Positions 47,291 to 55,889 are shown, counted from the stretch's first letter. The stretch: DNA of 64,000 nucleotides from Methanomassiliicoccus sp. (GCA_018262895.1 JADFDJ010000006.1:1-64000); one strand, 5' to 3'. Notes: generated from the sequence alone by a model not told the origin. Numbers and translations are program-made.

Positions 47291-47449
47291 TCACGCATGT
47301 TCAGGGACCCGGCGCGTTTCGTTGACCGTCATGCCGCTAGAGAAGGTGGGCTCCACTTTTTTGTGCGATGGCCTGGGCTCCACATCATCTAGGTACCCAC
47401 TTAGCAGGCGGACGGCCGTCTTGGCCTGAGCTATCTCTGTATCCCTCAT
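47291..47449 (-). CDS. Small ORF, 52 residues
   Basis: A minus-strand frame, ATG to TGA, encoding a charged soluble peptide that begins MRDTEIAQAKTAVRLLSGYL and ends RVPEHA. A purine-rich GGGGGGGAG ends 5 bases before the ATG, a strong ribosome binding site. It matches no family I know. It lies in an otherwise empty 440-bp gap between the GNAT-like gene and the MoaD-like gene, all three on the minus strand. Confidence 0.5.
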   Translation of the reverse strand: MRDTEIAQAKTAVRLLSGYLDDVEPRPSHKKVEPTFSSGMTVNETRRVPEHA

Positions 47450-47559
47450 GTCAACTCCCCCCCATCCCAGTCGACAGAACGCGTGCAGAATATTATTGGA
47501 GAGACTACTATTTGAATAGTATTATATTATTATCATGGATGATAGCCCCCGTGGTAGGC

Positions 47560-47844
47560 TTAGCCTCCAGCGGTTATCGGGAGCACGGCCACCACATCGC
47601 CGTCCTTGAGCCTGGAGGACAGGCCATCGAGATAGCTCATGTTGCTGCCGTTGATAAGGACGTACAACATTTCCGAGAACTTCCCCTCCTTGGGATAAAG
47701 GATTTTTCTCATGGGGTCCCCGAAGGTCCTGATCAGCTCATCAAGGAGGTCCTTCACGGTGACCCCCGGGAACTCGATGTCCATCTGTCCTCCGCCGACA
47801 AGGTGCGTCGGATGTCCGTAGGTGCGGAAGAGGACCTTGGTCAT
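47560..47844 (-). CDS. MoaD/ThiS-like ubiquitin-fold sulfur carrier
   Basis: 94 residues with a beta-grasp pattern and a C-terminal Gly-Gly (LPITAGG), the end that becomes adenylated or thiocarboxylated. MDIEFPGVTVKDLLDELIRT, then INGSNMSYL and LKDGDVVAVLP, fit the MoaD/SAMP group. It may serve molybdopterin or tungstopterin synthesis, tRNA thiolation or protein tagging. Its ATG lies one base after the stop of the upstream flavoprotein gene, so the two are coupled. Confidence 0.82.
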   Translation of the reverse strand: MTKVLFRTYGHPTHLVGGGQMDIEFPGVTVKDLLDELIRTFGDPMRKILYPKEGKFSEMLYVLINGSNMSYLDGLSSRLKDGDVVAVLPITAGG

Positions 47845-47845
47845 C

Positions 47846-49195
47846 TCAGAGCCTCTCAAGGAGCTTCTCTGCCGCGACATTGACCACGTCCTTGACCATG
47901 GAGGTCGGCGGACAGTAGGCGTTCTCGAACGAGGTGACGAACTCCTCCACGGTCGTCCCCTTGAGGATGGCCGCGGTCAGCCAGTTAACCCGTCCTGTCA
48001 CCCCTTCCCCCGCCACCATCTGCCCCCCGACCAGTCGGTGGCTTTCGCGCTCCGCGATGAGCTTGACGGTGAGCCGCATACCTCCAGGGTAGTACCTGGC
48101 ACGCGTGAGGCCCTCCGCCTTGGCCTCCACCACGTCCAGGCCGTAGTAGTCAGCCAACCCCTGAGACAGACCAGTACCCCCCACCTGGAGATCCCCTATC
48201 TGGGATATCCAGGCGCTCAGGACCTCGGGGAACAGGGCGCGGCCTCCGGCGGCGTTGATCCCCGCGACCCGCCCCTGCCTCACTGCTGTGGCTCCCAGTT
48301 GGCTCATCGTAGGCCCAGGAACGGCGGCGCTCTGGCACATGACCACATCGCCTGCGAGGTAGATGTCCTTCACCAATCTGCCCTTCTTGTACGGCTGAAG
48401 GGTGGGGGAGGTTCTGACGGCACCCAAAGGTCCGATCTCCAGTCCCAGGATGTTCGGTAGCTCGAGATTGGCACGTACGCCTGTGGCCATGATGACCATG
48501 TCGCAGGGTATATCCTCCTTCCCCACGACCACCTTCTCCACCTTGTCCTCCCCACAAATGGAACCTAGGGGCGTGCCCATGCAGAACTTGATGCCCAGGC
48601 CTTCGCAGTAGGACTGGACCTCCTTGGCCACGTCCTGGTCGCAGATACGGGGTATGATCTGCGGGAACATCTCCACCACCGTGACCTCCTTGCCCGCATG
48701 CCGCAGCGCCACCGCTATCTCCAGGCCTATGACGCCCGCCCCCGCGACCACCACCGAGCGCACCGTGGGCAACATGGCCTGTATGTCCATGCCGTCCTTT
48801 ATGTAACGTACCCGGAATACTCCCGGGAGGTCGATGCCCGCTATAGGGGGAACGAAGACCGTTCCACCTGTCGCCAGCACTAGGGAATCGTAGGACAGCG
48901 TCTCTCCATCGGCCAGGGTGACCGTGTGCTTGTCCGCATCGGCGGACACCACCTTGGTTCTGGTGCTTACGGTGATGTTCCTCTCGCGGCGGTAGAACTC
49001 AGGGTCGTGCATGATGATGGAGGGGAAGTCCTTGATGCGGCCCTCCAGCACGAAGGGTATCGCGCAAGGGGAGTACGATATGTGCTCTTCCTCGGTGAAC
49101 ACCGTGATCTCAGCCCCTATATCCTTCGCCCTCGCCGCCGACGCCGCGGTCATACCAGCCGCTCCCGAACCGATGACAATTATCTTCTTGGCCAT
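47846..49195 (-). CDS. CoA-disulfide reductase / NADH oxidase-like flavoprotein
   Basis: 449 residues of the pyridine nucleotide-disulfide oxidoreductase family. FAD motif IIVIGSGAAGMTAASAARA (residues 5-23), the single redox cysteine in ISYSPCAIPFVL (about 43), NAD motif VVVAGAGVIGLEIAVALR (about 143), and FAD motif IYLAGDVVMCQ (about 275) are in order. One active cysteine is the mark of CoA-disulfide reductase and NADH oxidase, not of two-cysteine lipoamide-type enzymes. ATG 49195 follows AAGGAT; an upstream TTG is less likely. Pairing with a MoaD-like protein suggests sulfur transfer or redox chemistry. Confidence 0.85.
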   Translation of the reverse strand: MAKKIIVIGSGAAGMTAASAARAKDIGAEITVFTEEEHISYSPCAIPFVLEGRIKDFPSIIMHDPEFYRRERNITVSTRTKVVSADADKHTVTLADGETLSYDSLVLATGGTVFVPPIAGIDLPGVFRVRYIKDGMDIQAMLPTVRSVVVAGAGVIGLEIAVALRHAGKEVTVVEMFPQIIPRICDQDVAKEVQSYCEGLGIKFCMGTPLGSICGEDKVEKVVVGKEDIPCDMVIMATGVRANLELPNILGLEIGPLGAVRTSPTLQPYKKGRLVKDIYLAGDVVMCQSAAVPGPTMSQLGATAVRQGRVAGINAAGGRALFPEVLSAWISQIGDLQVGGTGLSQGLADYYGLDVVEAKAEGLTRARYYPGGMRLTVKLIAERESHRLVGGQMVAGEGVTGRVNWLTAAILKGTTVEEFVTSFENAYCPPTSMVKDVVNVAAEKLLERL

Positions 49196-49322
49196 GGCCA
49201 ATCCTTCGGGTCAAGGATTATCCGTTCCATATTAAAGGATTAGGAACCGCGGAACCCCTGATCGCGTCAAGGCGGGGAAAGGTAATTATCGAGGAGGCGA
49301 TGTCCATCAAGGACGTTGTGAG

Positions 49323-50321
49323 ATGGCACGTTTGAGCATAGAAGACCTGCAAAGCCCGGTGAGCATCTGGAAGGAAGATGATGTCATCGATGGTGAGAGG
49401 GTGGACGCCTTCGTGGTGATCCTGAGAACGACTGGTTGCTGGTGGTCATGGCAGAAGGGGTGCCTGATGTGCGGTTACAACTCCGCCAGCTCCCGGCAGG
49501 TTACGCCCCAGCACCTCCTCTCCCAGCTGGCCCAGGCTTCACAGCGGTACAAGGGCGAGAAGATGGTGAAGATATACACATCAGGCTCCTTCCTTGATCC
49601 TCGGGAGGTACCCCTGGACATCAGAGCTGAGGTGTTCTCCATCTTTAAGGGTGCGAGAAGGATTCTGGTGGAGAGCCGTCCGGAGTTCATCACCGAGGAG
49701 AACTTGCAGGACATCGACCGTCGGGCTGCCGTTGCCATCGGGCTGGAGTCAGCGAACGAGGAGATATTGAAGAGGTGCGTCCGCAAAGGCTTCACGGTGA
49801 AGGACTACACCGTCGCCGCCAACTTCCTCCGTGATGCCAGGCTTCCGCTGAGGACCTACTTGCTGCTGAAACCTCCGTACCTCACCGAGAGAGCGGCGGT
49901 CGAGGACACCATCGCATCGATCGCCTACGCTGCCCCACTGTCGGAGAGCGTGAGCATCAACCCGGTCAACGTGCAAAGGGACACGGTGGTGGACGTTCTC
50001 TGGAAGAAGGGCAGCTACCGGCCACCATGGGCGTGGTCCCTCGTCGAGGTTTTGAGGATGGGGAGGAGGATGACCGATACCCGCCTTCTGTCCTCCCCTT
50101 CCGGCGGAGGGACCGTCAGGGGTGTTCACAATTGCGACCATTGTGACAGAAAGATACTTGATGCGGTCCAACGCTTTTCCTTTAGCCAGGACCTCGAACA
50201 TCTCGAAGTACCGGAATGCGGCTGCCGCCGGCACTGGTCGGCGCTCATGGACCTTCAGGATGTGCTGGGTACGAGCGTGGACGTCGAAAGATATCTCAGC
50301 GATGAGCTGGAGTTCGACTAG
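49323..50321 (+). CDS. Archaeosine synthase radical SAM subunit RaSEA
   Basis: 332 residues, Elp3-like radical SAM family. The Fe-S cysteines are in TTGCWWSWQKGCLMCGYNSA (C-x7-C-x2-C, about residues 40-54). IYTSGSFLDP, LVESRPEFIT and IGLESANEEILKRCVRKGFT follow, as in the RaSEA partner of ArcS that converts the lysine adduct of preQ0-modified tRNA to archaeosine. C-terminal cysteines (CDHCDRK, CGCRRHW) may bind zinc. Its TAG stop overlaps the binding site of the next gene, and the frame continues open into it. Confidence 0.83.
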   Translation: MARLSIEDLQSPVSIWKEDDVIDGERVDAFVVILRTTGCWWSWQKGCLMCGYNSASSRQVTPQHLLSQLAQASQRYKGEKMVKIYTSGSFLDPREVPLDIRAEVFSIFKGARRILVESRPEFITEENLQDIDRRAAVAIGLESANEEILKRCVRKGFTVKDYTVAANFLRDARLPLRTYLLLKPPYLTERAAVEDTIASIAYAAPLSESVSINPVNVQRDTVVDVLWKKGSYRPPWAWSLVEVLRMGRRMTDTRLLSSPSGGGTVRGVHNCDHCDRKILDAVQRFSFSQDLEHLEVPECGCRRHWSALMDLQDVLGTSVDVERYLSDELEFD

Positions 50322-50333
50322 GAGGAGCATCAC

Positions 50334-50654
50334 ATGGATTTCGACATCAAGAAGGGCAAAGGTGCCGCGTTGGAAGGGGACGGACTGAAGAACCTGATGA
50401 AGGACATCTTCGGCAAGGTCACCGAGGAGAACGGAGCCTATGTGACCTCCTTCGGGGCCACCACCAGGTTCGAGGTCAAGCTTGTCAGCAAGAGCATCCT
50501 ATCGGTCACCAGCACCTCGGACAAGGGGGCCAGCATCGAGGCCATGAAGGAGTCCAACCAGAAGTACAACGAGTTCATGGAGAAGGCCACAGGTTTCAGC
50601 ACCAAGGAACGCTCCAAGCGCCTCCAGAAAAAGGCCAAGGAAGGCAAGCTCTAA
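50334..50654 (+). CDS. DUF5611-like small protein
   Basis: 106 residues, resembling small Thermoplasmata proteins of the DUF5611 type as I recall them; function unknown. It is lysine-rich, with FEVKLVSKSILSVTSTSD as a beta-like core and a charged C-terminal helix (ERSKRLQKKAKEG). It starts 12 bases after the RaSEA stop with TAGGAGGA as binding site, so it is almost certainly cotranscribed with it. Confidence 0.65.
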   Translation: MDFDIKKGKGAALEGDGLKNLMKDIFGKVTEENGAYVTSFGATTRFEVKLVSKSILSVTSTSDKGASIEAMKESNQKYNEFMEKATGFSTKERSKRLQKKAKEGKL

Positions 50655-50669
50655 TCCCGGAGGTCGACC

Positions 50670-50879
50670 TCAGCTCTTCTTGAGCGATCCCTGGCGACGG
50701 ACCAGCTCCTGGGGATGTTGACGGTAGTATGAGCTGAGGTCCACCGCCGAAGGGTTGTGACCGTTGAGCCGCCGATACTGGTCCTTGAAGGCCTCGATGG
50801 TCGGTGCTTCGAAAGGATCGGTCACATCAAAGTTAAGCAATGTCCTCTGCGCTTGTTCCTTTTCCCTCACCTTGCCCAT
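50670..50879 (-). CDS. Small hypothetical protein
   Basis: 69 residues, beginning MGKVREKEQAQRTLLNFDVT and ending RRQGSLKKS. It is charged and helical with no recognised domain. ATG 50879 follows GGTGAGAGGG; the longer frame upstream runs through AT-rich promoter-like sequence. It is convergent with the DUF5611-like gene. Confidence 0.5.
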   Translation of the reverse strand: MGKVREKEQAQRTLLNFDVTDPFEAPTIEAFKDQYRRLNGHNPSAVDLSSYYRQHPQELVRRQGSLKKS

Positions 50880-51072
50880 TGCCCTCTCACCATTATTAAT
50901 GAAGAGAACATTTACCATCATATAATTTGCCTGCCGATTAGCACCCGCCGATGGTGTTCGAGCATTCTGGGAATGCATTCTACAAAGAAGGAATATCGTG
51001 CATCCAGATAGGTGTTTTCCCTTCGCGCTAAGTTTAAATATGACTACTATAATGCCACTCGCACGCTATAAG

Positions 51073-51188
51073 CGCTGAGGACGTTCGACCAGACGCCATG
51101 GGCAATGCTTTGACATCCCAACTTCCCCTCTAACTCCATTCTCGGAGGGTGGATAACGCGTCACGGTCGAAGGTGCTGACCTCGAGCG
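51073..51188 (+). ncRNA. Folded leader RNA before rpl3 (ribosomal superoperon)
   Basis: By eye this untranslated segment closes into a long helix. CGCTGAGG (51073-51080) pairs with CCTC-g-AGCG (51180-51188); TTCGACC (51084-51090) pairs with GGTCGAA (51165-51171); GACGC (51092-51096) pairs with GCGTC (51158-51162). Inside lie hairpins TGGG/CCCA (51099-51102 with 51117-51120) and CCCTC/GAGGG (51126-51130 with 51145-51149). It follows a TATA-like TTTAAATATG (about 51033-51042) and precedes the L3 start by 62 bases. This is either an autoregulatory ribosomal protein leader or a separate small RNA. No known family is recognised. Confidence 0.55.
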
Positions 51189-51250
51189 ATCGAGTCTGAA
51201 GAGGCGCAAGCACAGAGAGTGGATTCTCTCAGGAGAAGAGAGGGAGAATC

Positions 51251-52252
51251 ATGCCAAACAAGAGACGTCCAAAACAAGGTTCAAGAGCATATTCGCCTAG
51301 GAAGCGAGCAGTCAGCCAGACGCCCAGGTTGGATTCCTGGCCCGAGATCAGCGAGGGCCCTAAGCTGCAGGGCTTCGCCGGATACAAGGCAGGAATGACC
51401 CATGCGTTCATCGTAGACTATCGGAAGACCAGCAATACCACGGGACAGGAGGTACAGGTGCCTGTAACCGTACTCGAGGTTCCCCCCATGAAGGTCGCGG
51501 CCGTGAGGTTCTACGAGAGCTCCCGATACGGCCTGCGGACCGTCGGTGAGATCTGGGCCAGCAGTGTAGATCAGACGCTCGCCCGTAAGCTACCGATCCC
51601 CAAGAACCAGGATGCTGAGAAGGCCTGGGGCACGCTTAACAGGAAGGACATCGAGGATGTCCGCGTACTGACCTACACCCAGCCCAAGCTCGTGACCGGA
51701 GTGCCCAAGAAGGTCCCCGACCTGATGGAGACCCGCGTCGGCGGAGGCTCCATGGAGCAGCGCCTGGAGTACGCAAAGGGGCTGTTGGGAAAGGATATCA
51801 CCATCACCGAGTTCGCCAAGGACGGGGCCATCATCGATGTGTCCGCGGTCACTAAGGGCAAAGGGTTCCAGGGAGCCATCAAGAGATGGGGCGTAAAACT
51901 GCTCTCCCACAAGAACTCCAAGCACCGCAGGATGGTCGGAACCCTTGGCCCCAAGAGGCCCGGGTTCGTCAGGCCCCAGGTACCCCAGGCCGGTCAGATG
52001 GGTTACCATCAGAGGACCGAGTTCAACAAGCGGATCATCAAGATCGGCGAGAAGGGGGAAGAGGTCAACCCCAAGGGCGGGTTCGTCCACTATGGGAATG
52101 TAAGAAGCAACTACGTGCTCATCCACGGCTCCGTACCGGGCCCCACCAAGAGGCTTATACGCCTGAGGGACCCCGTGAGGCCGGCAGGCACTGTGCTCAA
52201 GGAGGCGCCTAATATGGTGTATGTCTCCACTGAGTCCAAGCAGGGGGCCTGA
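51251..52252 (+). CDS. rpl3: 50S ribosomal protein L3
   Basis: 333 residues, archaeal type. The N-terminus MPNKRRPKQGSRAYSPRKRA and the core QRTEFNKRIIKIGEKGEEV are diagnostic. It is the first gene of the S10/spc superoperon, after a folded leader and a GGGAG binding site. Confidence 0.97.
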   Translation: MPNKRRPKQGSRAYSPRKRAVSQTPRLDSWPEISEGPKLQGFAGYKAGMTHAFIVDYRKTSNTTGQEVQVPVTVLEVPPMKVAAVRFYESSRYGLRTVGEIWASSVDQTLARKLPIPKNQDAEKAWGTLNRKDIEDVRVLTYTQPKLVTGVPKKVPDLMETRVGGGSMEQRLEYAKGLLGKDITITEFAKDGAIIDVSAVTKGKGFQGAIKRWGVKLLSHKNSKHRRMVGTLGPKRPGFVRPQVPQAGQMGYHQRTEFNKRIIKIGEKGEEVNPKGGFVHYGNVRSNYVLIHGSVPGPTKRLIRLRDPVRPAGTVLKEAPNMVYVSTESKQGA

Positions 52253-52257
52253 AGAAC

Positions 52258-53028
52258 ATGGCCAAGAACAGCGTTAACATATATTCTGTAAAGGGCGACA
52301 TCGTGAAGAGCGTGGAGCTCCCGAGCGCCTTCTCCGCTGATTTCCGTCCGGACATCATCCACAGGGCTGCGGTGGCGGAGCAGGCGAACAGGCGTCAGGC
52401 CTATGGACCCTCTCCTGAGGCAGGCATGAGACATGCTGTGTCCCAGTGGGGAAAGGGCCGCGGTACCTCGCGTGTCCAAAGGCTCACCCAGGGCAACAAG
52501 GCTGCGGAATCGCCCAACAACGTCGGCGGTCGCCGAGCCTTCCCGCCCAAGCCGGAGAAGGATTACTCCAAGAAGGTCAACAGGAAGGAGAAGAACAAGG
52601 CCAAGCTGTCCGCTCTGGCCGCTCTCGCTGACCCTGAGATGGTCAAGCTTCGGGGGCATCAGTTCGAGGAAGGCATCACCATGCCGGTGGTCGTGGAGGA
52701 CGACTTCGAGAAGCTATCCACCACCAGCGATGTCGTGTCCGCCCTGGAGAAGCTGGGCGTTTCCCCTGACCTCGACCGGGCCAAGGACGGCAAGAAGATA
52801 CGCGCCGGCCGCGGCAAGATGAGGGGCAGGAAGTACAAGACCCCCAGGAGCATCCTGGTGGTCGTTTCTGCGCAGGAAGCACCGGTCTTCATGGGCGCCA
52901 ACAACCTGCCGGGAGTAGAGATCGTTTCGACCGAGGGGCTGAGCGCCGGAGTGCTGGCCCCGGGCGGAGTGGCAGGAAGGCTTGCGGTCTTCTCTGAGTC
53001 CGCCCTCAAGAAGGTAGGAGAGTGGTAG
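52258..53028 (+). CDS. rpl4: 50S ribosomal protein L4
   Basis: 256 residues, archaeal L4 (L4e-like). SVELPSAFSADFRPDIIHRA near the start and GAGR-like KMRGRKYKTPRSILVVVS in the C-terminal half mark it. In bacteria L4 also regulates the S10 operon; whether that holds here is unknown. It ends with TAG. Confidence 0.96.
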   Translation: MAKNSVNIYSVKGDIVKSVELPSAFSADFRPDIIHRAAVAEQANRRQAYGPSPEAGMRHAVSQWGKGRGTSRVQRLTQGNKAAESPNNVGGRRAFPPKPEKDYSKKVNRKEKNKAKLSALAALADPEMVKLRGHQFEEGITMPVVVEDDFEKLSTTSDVVSALEKLGVSPDLDRAKDGKKIRAGRGKMRGRKYKTPRSILVVVSAQEAPVFMGANNLPGVEIVSTEGLSAGVLAPGGVAGRLAVFSESALKKVGEW

Positions 53029-53030
53029 GC

Positions 53031-53312
53031 ATGGTCAACACCGACATACTGCTGCACCCCTATGTCACTGAAAAAACTATGAATCACATGGCGGGAACTC
53101 CCACCCAGGATTACAAGGACGGCAACCGGATCGAGTTCGTGGTCCATAAGGAAGCGACCAAGAAGGAGATCAAGGAGGCCTTCGAGGAGCACTTCCAGGT
53201 GAAGGTCGTCAAGGTTTGGACCAAGATCACCAAGGAAGGAAAGCGCGCGACCATCCAGCTCGCTGAGGGCTACTCGGCCGAGGATATCGGGATGAGGATA
53301 GGAGTGTTCTGA
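53031..53312 (+). CDS. rpl23: 50S ribosomal protein L23
   Basis: 93 residues. LLHPYVTEKTM at the start and EHFQVKVVKVWTKIT with RIGVF at the end are L23 features. It lies near the peptide exit tunnel. ATG 53031 is 3 bases after the L4 stop. Confidence 0.95.
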   Translation: MVNTDILLHPYVTEKTMNHMAGTPTQDYKDGNRIEFVVHKEATKKEIKEAFEEHFQVKVVKVWTKITKEGKRATIQLAEGYSAEDIGMRIGVF

Positions 53313-53321
53313 GGCGATAAT

Positions 53322-54017
53322 ATGGGAAAACAGCTCAGACAGCAGAGACGTGGAAAGGGCGGCGCGGTCTACCGCAACCCTGGCCACAGGCAGATCGGCA
53401 ACATTCGGTATCCCAACGTCGATGCCGGCACTGGCAAGATAGTCGACCTCATTCACGCCCCCGGTCGCAGCGGACCCCTGGCCAAGATCGATTTCTCCGG
53501 TGAGAACGTATTGATGATCGCCGCGGAGGGCATGGTGGTGGGAAAGAACGTCACCTATGACATGTCCGCCTCGGACCTCAGCCCCGGGAACGTCGTCCCT
53601 CTCAGTTCCGTGCCTGAAGGAAGTTACGTTTACAACGTTGAGGGACAGCCTGGCGATGGCGGTAAGTTCGTCCGTACCGCTGGTACGTCCGCGACCGTGG
53701 TCAGCAGGGGAGACAAGGTAGTCCTCCTCATGCCCTCTGGTTCGTTCAAGGCCTTCGACCCCCGCTGCCGTGCCTCCTTGGGCGTGGTCGCAGGTGGTGG
53801 TCAGAGGGAGAAGCCGTTCGGTAAGGCGGGTAACAAGTTCCACGCTTACCGCAGCCGGAGCAAGGCCTACCTGAAGGTAAAGGGAGTGGCCATGAACCCG
53901 GTCAACCACCCCCACGGTGGCGGTGGCCATCCCCATGTGGGAAAGCCCAGCACCGTTGGAAGGAATGCGCCGCCTGGAAGAAAGGTCGGTCGCCTGTCCC
54001 CCAAGCGGAGGAAGTGA
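53322..54017 (+). CDS. rpl2: 50S ribosomal protein L2
   Basis: 231 residues. MGKQLRQQRRGKGGAVYRNP and the C-terminal VAMNPVNHPHGGGGHPHVGK, with the histidine loop at the peptidyl transferase centre, are unmistakable. Confidence 0.97.
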   Translation: MGKQLRQQRRGKGGAVYRNPGHRQIGNIRYPNVDAGTGKIVDLIHAPGRSGPLAKIDFSGENVLMIAAEGMVVGKNVTYDMSASDLSPGNVVPLSSVPEGSYVYNVEGQPGDGGKFVRTAGTSATVVSRGDKVVLLMPSGSFKAFDPRCRASLGVVAGGGQREKPFGKAGNKFHAYRSRSKAYLKVKGVAMNPVNHPHGGGGHPHVGKPSTVGRNAPPGRKVGRLSPKRRK

Positions 54018-54022
54018 TCTAG

Positions 54023-54484
54023 ATGGCAAAGGAGAAGATTGGCGGCCAGAAAGCCGCGCGCAGGAAGCAGCGCAAGAAGAAGGGCGGCATCACCGCCCGG
54101 CGCAAGAAGGAGTTCACCTACCGTGGCTTCACGATGGAGGAGCTGCTGGAGATGCCCTTTGACGAGATGGTCACTTTGCTCCCGTCCCGTGCCCGGAGGA
54201 CCCTGGCCCGGGGAATGAACGATGAGCAGAGGACCGCATTCGAGGTTCTCAAGTCCGGTAACCGCGAGATCACCAGGACCCACCGCCGTGACGTCCCCAT
54301 CATCCCCCAGTTCGTGGGGAAGAGGGTGGCCGTTCACAACGGCAAGGAGTTCTTCGAGTTCGAGATCAAGCCGGAGATGATCGGACATTTCACTGGCGAG
54401 TTCGCCATGACCAGGCATGAAGTGAAGCACTCTGGACCGGGCGTCGGTGCCACCAGGGGTTCCAAGTTCCTGCCGCTTAAGTAA
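54023..54484 (+). CDS. rps19: 30S ribosomal protein S19
   Basis: 153 residues. A lysine/arginine-rich N-terminal tail precedes the archaeal S19 core (FTYRGFTMEELLEMPFDEM, HRRDVPIIPQFVGKRVAVHN, GEFAMTRHEVKHSGPGVG). It starts 5 bases after L2. Confidence 0.96.
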   Translation: MAKEKIGGQKAARRKQRKKKGGITARRKKEFTYRGFTMEELLEMPFDEMVTLLPSRARRTLARGMNDEQRTAFEVLKSGNREITRTHRRDVPIIPQFVGKRVAVHNGKEFFEFEIKPEMIGHFTGEFAMTRHEVKHSGPGVGATRGSKFLPLK

Positions 54485-54493
54485 GGTGGTAAC

Positions 54494-54940
54494 ATGGCTG
54501 GATACACTCAATACACCGATCCGGACAAGACCGCGAGGGCCATTGGCAAGGAGAAGCCTGTCTCCCCCAAGGACTCACGCGAGATCTGCCGCATGGTCAG
54601 AGGTAAGAGCGTCGCAGTGGCGATCAGGATGCTAGAGGAGGTCATCGACCTCAAGAGGCCGGTACCCTTCGGACGCTACAACACCGGGGTCGCCCACAAG
54701 ATAGGCGTAGGCCCCGGAAGGTTCCCCAAGAAGTCCGCCATGGCCATCCTGGAGGTCATCCAGAGCGCCAAGCACAACGCAGAGTACAAGGGCCTTGACT
54801 CTGAGAACATGAAGGTCAAGGTCATCACCGCGAACCTCGGACGGACAATTCCTGGACACATGCCCCGTGCCTACGGCCGGAGCACCCCCTGGAACCAGCA
54901 GACCGTCAACATCGAGGTCATCCTGGAGGAGGCACAGTAA
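54494..54940 (+). CDS. rpl22: 50S ribosomal protein L22
   Basis: 148 residues. SPKDSREICRMVRGKSVAVA, VGPGRFPKKSAMAILEVIQS and the C-terminal GHMPRAYGRSTPWNQQTVNI fit archaeal L22. Confidence 0.96.
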   Translation: MAGYTQYTDPDKTARAIGKEKPVSPKDSREICRMVRGKSVAVAIRMLEEVIDLKRPVPFGRYNTGVAHKIGVGPGRFPKKSAMAILEVIQSAKHNAEYKGLDSENMKVKVITANLGRTIPGHMPRAYGRSTPWNQQTVNIEVILEEAQ

Positions 54941-54942
54941 AT

Positions 54943-55686
54943 ATGGCAAACGAAAGGAAGTTCATAGCCGAGAACGTCCGCAGGGTCCTCCTCAAGGAAT
55001 ACTTGATGAAGGAGGTCACCAGGGCAGGGTTCGGCGGGCTAGATGTGCAGAGGACCCCTATGGGGACAAGGGTGACGCTCATCACCGAGCGCCCCGGAAT
55101 CGTGATCGGTCGCCGCGGTGCGGCCATCAAGAACCTCACCCGAGCGATCGAGGAGGACTTCAAGTTCGACAACCCCCAGGTGGAGGTACAGGAGGTAGCC
55201 AACCCCAACCTCAACGCCCAGATCATGGCCGAGAAGCTGGCCTTCGCCCTGGAGAGGGGATGGCACTTCCGCCGCGCGGGTCACAGCACCATCCGCAGGG
55301 TCATGGAGTCCGGCGCCCGGGGCTGCCACATCGTCATCGCTGGCAAGCTCACCGGACAGAGGCACAGGACCGAGAAGTTCAAGGAAGGCTACATCAAGTT
55401 CTGCGGTGAGACCAAGCTGAAGAACGTGGACAAGGGCTACGCGGTAGCGAAGCTCAAGCCCGGCGTCATCGGCGTCACAGTGGAGATCATGCATCCGGAT
55501 GCAAAGCTTCCGGACGAGATCGACATCACTGCCCCAACGGAGGCAATGGAGAAGTTCCCCGAGATCGCACCGCTGATGGTGAAGAAAGAGGAACCCTCTC
55601 CGATCGTCCCCTTGGAGGACAGCAGCACAGCTGAGGAACCCGCCCCTATCGATGAGGGCGAAGGCGTGAAGGAGGGCGAGCAGTAA
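54943..55686 (+). CDS. rps3: 30S ribosomal protein S3
   Basis: 247 residues. N-terminal KH domain with GIVIGRRGAAIKNLTRAIEE, then the S3 C-terminal domain with GWHFRRAGHSTIRRVMESGA. An acidic low-complexity tail (from about 215 to EGEGVKEGEQ) is added. Its TAA overlaps the L29 ATG. Confidence 0.96.
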   Translation: MANERKFIAENVRRVLLKEYLMKEVTRAGFGGLDVQRTPMGTRVTLITERPGIVIGRRGAAIKNLTRAIEEDFKFDNPQVEVQEVANPNLNAQIMAEKLAFALERGWHFRRAGHSTIRRVMESGARGCHIVIAGKLTGQRHRTEKFKEGYIKFCGETKLKNVDKGYAVAKLKPGVIGVTVEIMHPDAKLPDEIDITAPTEAMEKFPEIAPLMVKKEEPSPIVPLEDSSTAEEPAPIDEGEGVKEGEQ

Positions 55687-55889
55687 TGGCCCTTTTGCGC
55701 ACGTCAGAGATCAAGAGCATGAGCGGCGAAGAGCGCGCCAAGAAGCTGCGCGAGCTCCGCGACGACCTCATGCACGAGAGAGGCACCGCCGCAATGGGCG
55801 GCGCGCCCACCAACCCCGGCAAGATACGGGCCCTCAGGACCAACATAGCTAGGATCGAGACCATCCAGAAGGAGGAGGAGAAGCACTAA
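55686..55889 (+). CDS. rpl29: 50S ribosomal protein L29
   Basis: 67 residues, two helices: SEIKSMSGEERAKKLRELRD and NPGKIRALRTNIARIETIQK. The ATG and stop overlap both neighbours (TAATG). Confidence 0.94.
   Translation: MALLRTSEIKSMSGEERAKKLRELRDDLMHERGTAAMGGAPTNPGKIRALRTNIARIETIQKEEEKH

Noticed and set aside
51073-51188. 5S rRNA or tRNA in the rpl3 leader
   Set aside because: The length is near that of 5S, but the helix order and conserved loop sequences do not match 5S, and there is no anticodon or T arm.
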